Under the pieces are notes generated by a model that was not told where the DNA came from, ran no database searches, and saw only the letters and a program-made list of their open reading frames with translations. A DNA stretch of 40,357 nucleotides from contig JAZQTM010000089.1 of the NCBI GenBank assembly GCA_045630765.1, positions 1-40,357 on the forward strand. The letters are read 5' to 3'. The translations under genes were made by a program, and so were the position numbers. Of this stretch, positions 31,656-39,140 are shown piece after piece (within the stretch, counting starts at the first letter, position 1; each line of letters begins with the position of its first letter). The stretch is from RGIG3009 sp045630765 (GTDB lineage: Bacteria; Bacillota; Clostridia; Oscillospirales; Acutalibacteraceae).

Positions 31656-31697
31656 AATAAAGGGCGTGACCCGGTGGGGTTGCGCCCTTTATTTTTT
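31656..31697 (+). terminator. Terminator after rpmF
   Basis: AATAAAGGGCG (31656-31666) pairs with CGCCCTTTATT (31683-31693), with an inner ACCC/GGGT stem, followed by four T. A separate small hairpin CCCA/TGGG (31640-31652) precedes it. Confidence 0.9.
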
Positions 31698-31732
31698 AAC
31701 TTAACGAGCGTCGGATAAAGGAGGGAACAGCG

Positions 31733-33034
31733 TTGGCGGTAACGATTGCAAGCGTGTTGGGCGATAGCATCGCGGCAAAGAAAAAGATCGTGGCGGGGGA
31801 TGCCCTAATCTCCATCAATGGTCACGAAATTGCGGATGTGCTGGATTATCGTTTCTATCTGTTTGAACCACGGCTGACGCTGCGCCTGCAAACTGCGGCG
31901 GGAAAGAAACGGGTCATCCGTATTCGCAAATCGGAGGACGAGGATATCGGTCTTGAGTTTGAAACGTATTTGATGGACCGTCAACACACGTGCCGCAACA
32001 ATTGTATTTTTTGCTTTATCGATCAGATGCCGCCGGGTATGCGTGAAACGCTGTATTTCAAAGATGACGATAGTCGCTTATCCTTTTTGTTCGGTAACTA
32101 CATTACGTTGACGAACGTATCCGAGCATGAGGTAGAGCGCATTATCGCGATGCATATCAGCCCTGTCAACATCTCGGTTCACACCACCAATCCCGAGCTT
32201 CGTTGTCGTATGATGAACAATCGCTTTGCGGGGGACGCCTTATCGGTGTTGCGCCGTTTTGCCGACGCGGGTATTCGTATGAACTGTCAGTTGGTCATTT
32301 GCCCCGAATGGAATGATGGCGATGAACTTCTTCGCAGTATGCGGGATCTGGCAGCGCTCGCGCCTGCGGTGGAAAGTGTGGCAGTGGTGCCGGTTGGACT
32401 TACGAAATATCGTGACGGTCTGACACCTTTGCGACCCTTTACCGAGGAAGAAAGTTGTGAGATTTTGGATATGGTTACCCGTTTCGGCGACGAGCAGGCA
32501 TTGAAAACGGGTAATCGCTTGATTTATCCCGCCGATGAATGGTACGTGCAGGCGCATCGTGCCATCCCGACGGAATCGTTTTACGGTGAGATGTCGCAAC
32601 TCGAAAACGGGGTTGGCTTGGTGGCGCTGTTACGTGCGCAATTTGCCGAAGCGCTTGAAGATCGTGAAAACGACTGCGCAGTCGGTACCGACACGGTAGT
32701 GGCGACAGGTGTGGCGGCGGCTCCGATCTTGCGCGAATTGGTGGAGAACGCTTGTGCTACGATAGAGAATATCCGCGCGCGCGTTGTCGCAATCAATAAT
32801 GACTTTTTCGGCGAACAGATCACCGTCGCAGGACTTGTGACGGGCGGAGATCTTCGCCGCCAATTGCAGGGAATCCCGTGTGAACGGGTGCTGATTCCCG
32901 ATTGTATGCTCCGTCACGAAGGCGACCGTTTTCTGGATGACGTCACGCCGGAAGAGTTGGCGGAGGCGCTGGGCGTTCGTGTTGAGGTGATTTCAACCGA
33001 CGGCGGCGCATTATTCGAAGCACTGATGAGGTGA
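31733..33034 (+). CDS. DUF512 family PDZ/radical SAM-like protein
   Basis: This is a 433-residue protein. An N-terminal PDZ-like domain (about 1-70, GDALISINGHEIADVLDY) is followed by CRNNCIFCFIDQMP, a CX3CX2C cluster motif like that of radical SAM enzymes, and by a C-terminal DUF512 domain with VTGGDLRRQL and LIPDCMLRHEGDRFLDD. Members are annotated as putative Fe-S oxidoreductases and commonly sit next to der in Clostridia, as here. Their reaction is unknown. The TTG start at 31733 is 8 bp after AAAGGAGG; the 3' end overlaps the region of the der start. Confidence 0.92.
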   Translation: MAVTIASVLGDSIAAKKKIVAGDALISINGHEIADVLDYRFYLFEPRLTLRLQTAAGKKRVIRIRKSEDEDIGLEFETYLMDRQHTCRNNCIFCFIDQMPPGMRETLYFKDDDSRLSFLFGNYITLTNVSEHEVERIIAMHISPVNISVHTTNPELRCRMMNNRFAGDALSVLRRFADAGIRMNCQLVICPEWNDGDELLRSMRDLAALAPAVESVAVVPVGLTKYRDGLTPLRPFTEEESCEILDMVTRFGDEQALKTGNRLIYPADEWYVQAHRAIPTESFYGEMSQLENGVGLVALLRAQFAEALEDRENDCAVGTDTVVATGVAAAPILRELVENACATIENIRARVVAINNDFFGEQITVAGLVTGGDLRRQLQGIPCERVLIPDCMLRHEGDRFLDDVTPEELAEALGVRVEVISTDGGALFEALMR

Positions 33035-33039
33035 ATGCT

Positions 33040-34371
33040 ATGGCAAAACCGATTGTGGCAGTCGTTGGTCGTCCCAACGTCGGCAAATCCACATTGTTTA
33101 ATAAATTGATCGGGCAACGGCTGTCCATTGTCAAGGATACGCCGGGTGTTACGCGCGACCGTATTTTTGCTGCGTGCGACTGGCGCGGCAGAAGCTTTAT
33201 GCTTGCGGATACCGGTGGTATTGAGCCTCATTCCGATGACGTGATCTTGTCGCAAATGCGCCGACAAGCAGAACTTGCCATTGAACAGGCGGACGTTATC
33301 GTATTGGTGACCGATTTGCAGTCAGGTGTGACCGCCAATGACGCGGACGTCGCCGTTATGTTGCAAAAAAGCGGTAAGCCGGTGGTCTTGTGTGTCAACA
33401 AATGTGACCGCGTCGGCGCGCCGCCTGCCGAATTCTACGAATTTTACAATTTAGGTCTTGGTGATCCGATCGCGGTTTCGTCCATCCACGGAACCGGTAC
33501 CGGTGATCTGTTGGATGCGGTGTTTGAGCACCTCCCGTCGGAGGAGGAGCCCGATGAAGAAGATGATCGTATCAAGGTCGCGGTGATCGGTAAACCCAAT
33601 GCGGGAAAATCGTCGCTTATCAACGCACTGGCGGGGGAAGAACGCAGTATCGTTTCGGATATTGCGGGTACCACGCGTGATGCGATCGATACCGAAATCG
33701 ATACCAAGCACGGAAAATTTTTGCTGATCGACACCGCCGGTCTGCGTCGTCGCAGCCGCGTGGACGATGCGATTGAAAAATACAGTATTCTCCGTGCTGA
33801 AATGGCGGTGGAACGTGCCGACGTATGTGTGATCCTCATTGACGGCGTAGAAGGTTTTACCGAACAGGACAGCAAGGTGGCGGGTATTGCTCACGAAAAG
33901 GGCAAAGCGTGCATTATTGCCGTCAATAAATGGGATGCGGTCGAGAAAAACGATCATACCATGGCACTTACTCGCAAAAAACTTGAAAACGATTTCAGCT
34001 TTATGGCGTACGCGCCGTTTGCGTTTATTTCTGCCAAGACGGGACAACGCTTGGATCGGCTTTTGGAACTCATCACCTATGTGAATGAGCAAAATGCGAT
34101 GCGTATTTCTACCGGTACTCTCAACGATGTGTTGGCACAGGCAACGGCACGCGTGCAGCCGCCTACGGATAAAGGAAAGCGACTCAAGATCTATTATATG
34201 ACGCAGCCGTCTACCCGTCCGCCCACGTTTGTCTTTTTTGTCAACCGTGCGGATCTGTTCCATTTTTCTTATCAGAGATATTTGGAAAACCAGTTGCGAG
34301 AAACTTTTGGCTTGGAAGGTACGCCTATTCGTTTTATTATTCGCGAACGCGGTGATAACAGCGGCAAGTAG
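33040..34371 (+). CDS. der: Ribosome assembly GTPase Der (EngA)
   Basis: This is a 443-residue double GTPase. The first G domain has GRPNVGKST and DTPGVTRDR, with NKCD; the second has GKPNAGKSS, SDIAGTTRDAIDTE, DTAGLRRR and NKWD. A C-terminal KH-like domain ends in RFIIRERG. Der is essential for 50S subunit maturation. A GTG at 33031 overlaps the upstream stop codon, but the ATG at 33040 has GAGGTG at 7 bp and is preferred. plsY follows 9 bp later, so DUF512-der-plsY is an operon. Confidence 0.97.
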   Translation: MAKPIVAVVGRPNVGKSTLFNKLIGQRLSIVKDTPGVTRDRIFAACDWRGRSFMLADTGGIEPHSDDVILSQMRRQAELAIEQADVIVLVTDLQSGVTANDADVAVMLQKSGKPVVLCVNKCDRVGAPPAEFYEFYNLGLGDPIAVSSIHGTGTGDLLDAVFEHLPSEEEPDEEDDRIKVAVIGKPNAGKSSLINALAGEERSIVSDIAGTTRDAIDTEIDTKHGKFLLIDTAGLRRRSRVDDAIEKYSILRAEMAVERADVCVILIDGVEGFTEQDSKVAGIAHEKGKACIIAVNKWDAVEKNDHTMALTRKKLENDFSFMAYAPFAFISAKTGQRLDRLLELITYVNEQNAMRISTGTLNDVLAQATARVQPPTDKGKRLKIYYMTQPSTRPPTFVFFVNRADLFHFSYQRYLENQLRETFGLEGTPIRFIIRERGDNSGK

Positions 34372-34380
34372 GAGGATATT

Positions 34381-35082
34381 ATGCTGACTTTTTTGCAAAA
34401 TTGCTGGCTTTCAATGCTGCTTGCAGCGGTGATTGCTTATCTGCTGGGCAGTATCAGTTTTGCCATTATTATTACCAGATGCTTTTCCGGAAAGGACATT
34501 CGCTCGTTTGGCAGCGGTAATGCGGGCGCAACAAACGTTTTGCGTTCACAAGGCGCGTTGCCGGCGGCGCTGACCTTTATTGGCGATCTTTGCAAAAGTA
34601 TGTTATCGGTTTACCTTGGCGGATTGTTGCTCTGTTCGTTGCAACTGGCACCGGTTGCCGGTTCCGACTTGCTGACGCATGACGTGGAGAATTTGGCACT
34701 CGTCGGCAAATATTTAGCAGGGCTTTGCTGTGTCCTCGGTCATATTTATCCCGTCTTCTTCGGCTTTCGGGGAGGAAAGGGTGTTATGACGATTTTGGGA
34801 ATGACCTTGATTTTAGATTGGCGCACGGCGGTCGTCGGATTGTCGGTGTTTGCGATCGTGGTCCTTCTTTCGCGCATGGTATCGCTCGGTTCCATTGTGG
34901 CAGGCGTGAGTTTGCCGATTGCAACGTATTTATTCCGCACCTATCTGTACGAACAAGAATGGCAAACGGTAGCTTTTTGTACGGTGGCAATGGCGTGTAT
35001 TACGGCGATTGCCATTATCAAGCACAAAGAGAACATCAAACGTATCCTTGCCGGTACGGAAAGTAAGTTTGGTAAAAAATAA
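34381..35082 (+). CDS. plsY: Acyl-phosphate:glycerol-3-phosphate acyltransferase PlsY
   Basis: This is a 233-residue inner membrane enzyme that acylates glycerol 3-phosphate from acyl-phosphate, the first step of phospholipid synthesis in Gram-positives. YLLGSISFAII, the first conserved loop FGSGNAGATNVLRS, and the third GFRGGKGVMT are all present, with about seven hydrophobic helices. It is somewhat longer than the usual 200 residues because of an insertion around residues 80-105. AGGAGG precedes the ATG. The der-plsY order is common in Firmicutes. Confidence 0.96.
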   Translation: MLTFLQNCWLSMLLAAVIAYLLGSISFAIIITRCFSGKDIRSFGSGNAGATNVLRSQGALPAALTFIGDLCKSMLSVYLGGLLLCSLQLAPVAGSDLLTHDVENLALVGKYLAGLCCVLGHIYPVFFGFRGGKGVMTILGMTLILDWRTAVVGLSVFAIVVLLSRMVSLGSIVAGVSLPIATYLFRTYLYEQEWQTVAFCTVAMACITAIAIIKHKENIKRILAGTESKFGKK

Positions 35083-35095
35083 GAGTTTGAAATGC

Positions 35096-35135
35096 AAAAG
35101 ATCCCTCGGTTTCGATAACCCGAGGGATCTTTTTT
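35096..35135. terminator. Bidirectional terminator between plsY and the AraC gene
   Basis: A 14-bp perfect stem (35096-35109 with 35120-35133, core GATCCCTCGG/CCGAGGGATC) has T runs on both strands. On the minus side it overlaps the last bases of the AraC-family gene. Confidence 0.92.
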
Positions 35136-35928
35136 ATTCGATTTTAGTAAGTTGTTTTCTGTAATCGGACGGACAAACGCCGATGACTTTTCGGAATTGT
35201 TTGCTGAAATGGTATTCGTCGTAAAATCCCAAGTTTAAGGCGGTTTCTTTGATACTGATATGCGGGAACGTTTCAAAATAGGAGATCGCTTCGTTGATTT
35301 TATAGTTCAGGGCATATTGGTGTATGGTGATGCCGAACTTTTGCTTAAATTTCGTTTCTGCCGTTTTAAGTGATACACACGCGGCGTCGGCAAGTTCTTT
35401 GTTTGAAAAGAAGCGTTCGGGATTTGCTAAAATTAGCTTTTCAATGCGTTCGGCAACGGCGTAATCGGCGGAATCGTGAGAGGTTTCTGCCAACTCGCAT
35501 AACAGTAATTCAAAATAGAGATCCGCCTTGCGCTGATTGCCGGATAACTTGTTGTTTACAATATGCGATACGTAGTGCTTGATACTTTTATTTGTTGAAG
35601 CGTCAATGCACGCCGCAACAGCGGGAGGCGGCATATCAATGGCGGAAACGTCCCCCGACTCACAGGTTGCGTGAAAATACATAGTTTTGGTGCCGGCGGT
35701 ACAGGGGGCGAGACCGTAGTGGCGATTTCCTGCACTTAAAATCAATAAATGATCTTTCTTCAGCGTGTAGGATTCGTTATTTTGTCCGAATTGCCATTCC
35801 CCTTGTAAGAGATAAATGAAATCGTGCTCGCTCATGGTGCGCGTGGGATGAACGAACGGTGTGGCGTAATAATTGATGTTTGCCTCGGTAATGTGGTGAA
35901 CCGACGCGGTGGAAAAGACGGTTTTCAC
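35134..35928 (-). CDS. AraC-family regulator with cupin sensor domain
   Basis: This is a 264-residue protein. The N-terminal cupin-type domain (about 25-95: FIYLLQGEWQFGQNNESYTL, HLLILSAGNRHYGL) is the usual sugar- or small-molecule sensor. The C-terminal AraC domain has two helix-turn-helix units: FSNKELADAACVSLKTAETKF and ISIKETALNLGFYDEYHFSKQF, ending VCPSDYRKQ. It is divergent from the glycyl radical operon, so it is likely that operon's activator. The GTG at 35928 lies 6 bp after GAGGTG and is preferred to one three codons upstream, which overlaps that site. Confidence 0.88.
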   Translation of the reverse strand: MKTVFSTASVHHITEANINYYATPFVHPTRTMSEHDFIYLLQGEWQFGQNNESYTLKKDHLLILSAGNRHYGLAPCTAGTKTMYFHATCESGDVSAIDMPPPAVAACIDASTNKSIKHYVSHIVNNKLSGNQRKADLYFELLLCELAETSHDSADYAVAERIEKLILANPERFFSNKELADAACVSLKTAETKFKQKFGITIHQYALNYKINEAISYFETFPHISIKETALNLGFYDEYHFSKQFRKVIGVCPSDYRKQLTKIE

Positions 35929-35957
35929 AATGGACACCTCGTCAACAGATTTGCTTT

Positions 35958-35986
35958 ATTTTACATCTATTTATCCCTTTTGTCAA
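35958..35986 (-). promoter_or_regulatory. SigA promoter of the AraC-family gene
   Basis: On the minus strand TTGACA (complement of 35981-35986) and TAAAAT (complement of 35958-35963) are 17 bp apart. The opposing glycyl radical operon has only a TATGAT -10 box (36011-36016) without a good -35, consistent with need for an activator. Confidence 0.75.
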
Positions 35987-36038
35987 TTCCTGTCGCGGTA
36001 CCCTTTGGTGTATGATAAAACTAATTGGGGGAAGGCCT

Positions 36039-36761
36039 GTGAACATTTTTCAAAAAGGATTTAATTATTCGCAGGATGGACCGGGGAATCGACTGGTCTA
36101 TCACTTGAAAGGTTGTAATATGCACTGCCCGTGGTGCTCCAATCCTGAGGGTATGTCGGTGAGCGGTGGGGCGTATACCGTTATCACGCCGAGTGAATTG
36201 GTGGCAGAGGCGGTGTCGTCAAAACCGATGTTTTTTGACGGGGGCGGTGTGACTTTTACAGGTGGTGAGGCAACGCTGCAGACAAGCGAACTTACGCAGG
36301 TGCTTGAGGGGTTGAAAGAACACGGCATTCATACCGCTATTGAAACCAACGGCACCCATCGGCAGTTGAGTGATCTGTTTCGATTGCTCGATTATCTGAT
36401 TATTGATCTGAAGCATCCGTATGGTGCGAAACATCAGCGGGTGACAGGCGTGGACAACACCGTTATCAAAGAAAATATTCGCTTGGCCTCTCAAAGCGGG
36501 AAGGACCTGTTGATCCGTATTCCGCTGATCGGCGGTTTTAACAATGACGAGGAAAGCCGTCAAGGGTTTTTGGATTTTCTGGGAAGTCTTAATAGCGGTC
36601 GTGTAACGGTCGAAATTCTCAAATACCACGAATACGGCAAAGACAAATGGGCGAAATGCGGTATGGAGTATCAAATGACCGATGCTTTCGTCAGTGAAGA
36701 GGATCGCCGCCATTTTGAAAATGAACTGCAAACGTTAGGAATATCTACGATTCGAACATAG
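36039..36761 (+). CDS. Radical SAM glycyl radical enzyme activase
   Basis: This is a 240-residue radical SAM protein. CNMHCPWC (Cys26, Cys30, Cys33) binds the [4Fe-4S] cluster, and TFTGGEA is the SAM-binding GGE motif. Later DLKHPYGAKHQRVTG is typical of pyruvate formate-lyase activases. Its length matches PFL-AE and it lacks the eight-cysteine ferredoxin insert found in activases of many dehydratase-type enzymes. It would install the glycyl radical on the enzyme encoded 11 bp downstream. The GTG at 36039 is chosen because GGGGGAAGG precedes it and the alternative ATG at 36012 overlaps the likely -10 box. Confidence 0.88.
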   Translation: MNIFQKGFNYSQDGPGNRLVYHLKGCNMHCPWCSNPEGMSVSGGAYTVITPSELVAEAVSSKPMFFDGGGVTFTGGEATLQTSELTQVLEGLKEHGIHTAIETNGTHRQLSDLFRLLDYLIIDLKHPYGAKHQRVTGVDNTVIKENIRLASQSGKDLLIRIPLIGGFNNDEESRQGFLDFLGSLNSGRVTVEILKYHEYGKDKWAKCGMEYQMTDAFVSEEDRRHFENELQTLGISTIRT

Positions 36762-36772
36762 GAGATGATGGT

Positions 36773-39130
36773 ATGTATCAAGCACAATCGGTGACATCTT
36801 TGGCAAAAGATTTATTCAAAGAGGAACGTGCCAAGCAACGCTTGGACGGTTGGTTTTTGTCCCGTGAAATTGTTTGCGACAAACAGGCGGAACTGGGCGA
36901 CCTTTCGAAAGAAATGCGTGCCGCCAAAGAGTTGGAAGCAATCGTAAAAGAATTACCGCTTTCCATCAGTGATTATGCCGTGTTTGCGGGTAGTCAATCC
37001 GATGCGTTTGCCCGCAGCTATGCGCTCATCAACCCCACTTTCAAAGTGGAGACCTTCTCGGGATATTGCGATCCGACCGCGGTATACAACGATATCGAAC
37101 CCAATGATGAATTTACGGCAGAGCGTATCGAGCGCGTGCGGGAGTTTTCCAAGAATACCGCGTACGTCAAACGCTTGACTGCGATGTATGACCGCTACGA
37201 AAACTATACCGAAGAGGTTGCTTTCTTTATCGAGCAAGTAACGGGGCATATCATCCCTGATTTCCGTCCGGTTCTCAAATACGGATTGAAAGCCGTTTTG
37301 GAGGAACTGGATCGAAAGATTCTTGCCGAAACCGAACCGACCAAGAAGGATAACTACGAGGCGTTCAAGGTATCGCTTGGTTGTGCGTTGATTCTCAGTG
37401 AACGTTATGCCGTTCTCGCAGATCAAAAAGCGAGCGAAGCGATCGGTGAGCGTAAGCAGGAATTTGAGCATTTGGCGGCAACGTTGCGTAAAATTCCGTA
37501 CAACGGTTGTGACACGTTGTTTGAAGCTATCCAGTGTTATATGCTGTTGTGGGAATTGATGTGTTTGGAACAAGCCCCCAACCCGTTCGCCTTCTCGGTT
37601 GGTAATGCCGATCGCATTTTTGAACCGTATCGTGCCAAGGAAAGCCTTTCCCGCGAGGATGCGGCGGCTTTGCTCAAGCACTTTTTGGTGTTCTTTAACG
37701 TCGGTGATCGCAGTTGGGCAATCTCGCAAAACCTTATCGTGTCCGGACGCGACGAAAAGGGGAACGATCTGACGAGTCTGACTTCGTACGCGCTGTTAGA
37801 TGCGTATTATGATATGAATTTGCCGCAGCCGATCCTGTCGGTGAAGCTGCATAAAAACACCCCTGCCAAGGTATATGAGGAGTTGGGACGTTTCTTCTTC
37901 TCACCCGGTGTGCTGACGCCGTCACTCTTTAACGATGACTCGGTGTTTGAACTTTTGAGAAATCGTCACGTCGCGGAAGAGGATTTGGCGGATTATTCGG
38001 TGGCGGGTTGCCAAGAACCGCTCATTATGGGTAAGGATAACGGCAACACGACCAACAGCTGGTTGAATATGCCTAAAATCTTGGAGCTTTGCCTGAACGG
38101 CGGCAAATCCATGATTACCGACAAGGCGATTGAAGAAACGGCGCCTATCGACAGTATCACGTTACTGAAAAATATTCGCGAGATCTTTTATAAGACGTGC
38201 GAACATTACGTGGATTTGATGTGTGATGCGGCAAACGGCGCTTCCGAAGCGATCAGCGAACTGCCCGTCCCGTTCCTCAGCTGCTTTATGGGCGGTGTTG
38301 CGTCCGGTTACGATATGCGTGATACGGTGAATCAAGGAACGCCGTACAACGGCAGCGGTTGCCTGATTCACGGGCTCAGTGTGATGGCAGATTCCTTTGT
38401 TGCCATTGACAAATTATTGGAAGAGCGGCCTGAAGATGCTGATAAGTTGATTTCGGCGCTCAAATGTGATTTTATAGGATATGAAGATCTGCACGCGTTT
38501 TTGAAGGCGGCTCCCAAATTCGGCAACAACATAGCGGTTGTGGACAACGAAGCGGCTCAGATCGCGAGCCGTATTTCGGATATGGTGGCGGCGCACAAAA
38601 ACTATTTGGGCAATCCTTTCCGCGCGGACTGGGCAAGTCCTACCACGCATTTGACGTACGGCTATTGGGTAGCCGCGACACCCGATGGCAGACGTGCGCG
38701 TGAGCAGCTTAACTACGGTGTAGACCCGCTTTACGGTGAGGCAAGCGGGGGTATGGGCTTCCGCATTCTCTCCAATATGAAACTTCCCTTCGAGAAAATG
38801 GGCGGCGGGTATGCGTCGCATTTGGGCATTGATCCAAAATATTTCACTGCTGACACGTTTGAGGGGAAAGGTACGGATTTTGCCAACCGCGTAATCAAAC
38901 CGCTGTTTTTCAACGCGGAAATGCAAGGACGGGTATCGCCGTTCTATCTGTACGTGAACGTCACCACTCCCGATACTTTACGCAAGGTATTGGCGGATCC
39001 GAAAAAGTACGCGCCGAACGGTGTGTATATTATGAGAATACACGGCACATTCGTTAATTTTCTGGATCTGTCGCCTGCTATCCAGCAGGATATTATCAAA
39101 CGGTTAGATCCCCATTCTACGGAAATGTGA
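36773..39130 (+). CDS. Glycyl radical enzyme of the PFL family, atypical radical loop
   Basis: This is a 785-residue glycyl radical enzyme. The catalytic cysteine lies in SVAGCQEP (Cys413) with Glu415 two residues on, the C-x-E pattern of dehydratases and C-N/C-C lyases; pyruvate formate-lyase has CC instead. The expected glycine is Gly758 in MRIHGTFVNFLDLSPAIQQD. Position, 345 residues after the cysteine and 27 from the C-terminus, and the following F-x2-L-x4-QQDII pattern fit the family, but the usual R-V-(S/A/C)-G-Y is R-I-H-G-T. It has the activase directly upstream and an FGGY kinase directly downstream. It is therefore probably a lyase or dehydratase for a polyol- or sugar-like compound; the substrate is unknown. 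Confidence 0.9.
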   Translation: MYQAQSVTSLAKDLFKEERAKQRLDGWFLSREIVCDKQAELGDLSKEMRAAKELEAIVKELPLSISDYAVFAGSQSDAFARSYALINPTFKVETFSGYCDPTAVYNDIEPNDEFTAERIERVREFSKNTAYVKRLTAMYDRYENYTEEVAFFIEQVTGHIIPDFRPVLKYGLKAVLEELDRKILAETEPTKKDNYEAFKVSLGCALILSERYAVLADQKASEAIGERKQEFEHLAATLRKIPYNGCDTLFEAIQCYMLLWELMCLEQAPNPFAFSVGNADRIFEPYRAKESLSREDAAALLKHFLVFFNVGDRSWAISQNLIVSGRDEKGNDLTSLTSYALLDAYYDMNLPQPILSVKLHKNTPAKVYEELGRFFFSPGVLTPSLFNDDSVFELLRNRHVAEEDLADYSVAGCQEPLIMGKDNGNTTNSWLNMPKILELCLNGGKSMITDKAIEETAPIDSITLLKNIREIFYKTCEHYVDLMCDAANGASEAISELPVPFLSCFMGGVASGYDMRDTVNQGTPYNGSGCLIHGLSVMADSFVAIDKLLEERPEDADKLISALKCDFIGYEDLHAFLKAAPKFGNNIAVVDNEAAQIASRISDMVAAHKNYLGNPFRADWASPTTHLTYGYWVAATPDGRRAREQLNYGVDPLYGEASGGMGFRILSNMKLPFEKMGGGYASHLGIDPKYFTADTFEGKGTDFANRVIKPLFFNAEMQGRVSPFYLYVNVTTPDTLRKVLADPKKYAPNGVYIMRIHGTFVNFLDLSPAIQQDIIKRLDPHSTEM

Positions 39131-39140
39131 GGCGCTGACT

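Noticed and set aside
36773..39130. Calling the glycyl radical enzyme pyruvate formate-lyase (pflB)
   Set aside because: The active site has Cys-Gln-Glu instead of the Cys-Cys pair and the glycine loop differs, so the gene symbol would mislead.
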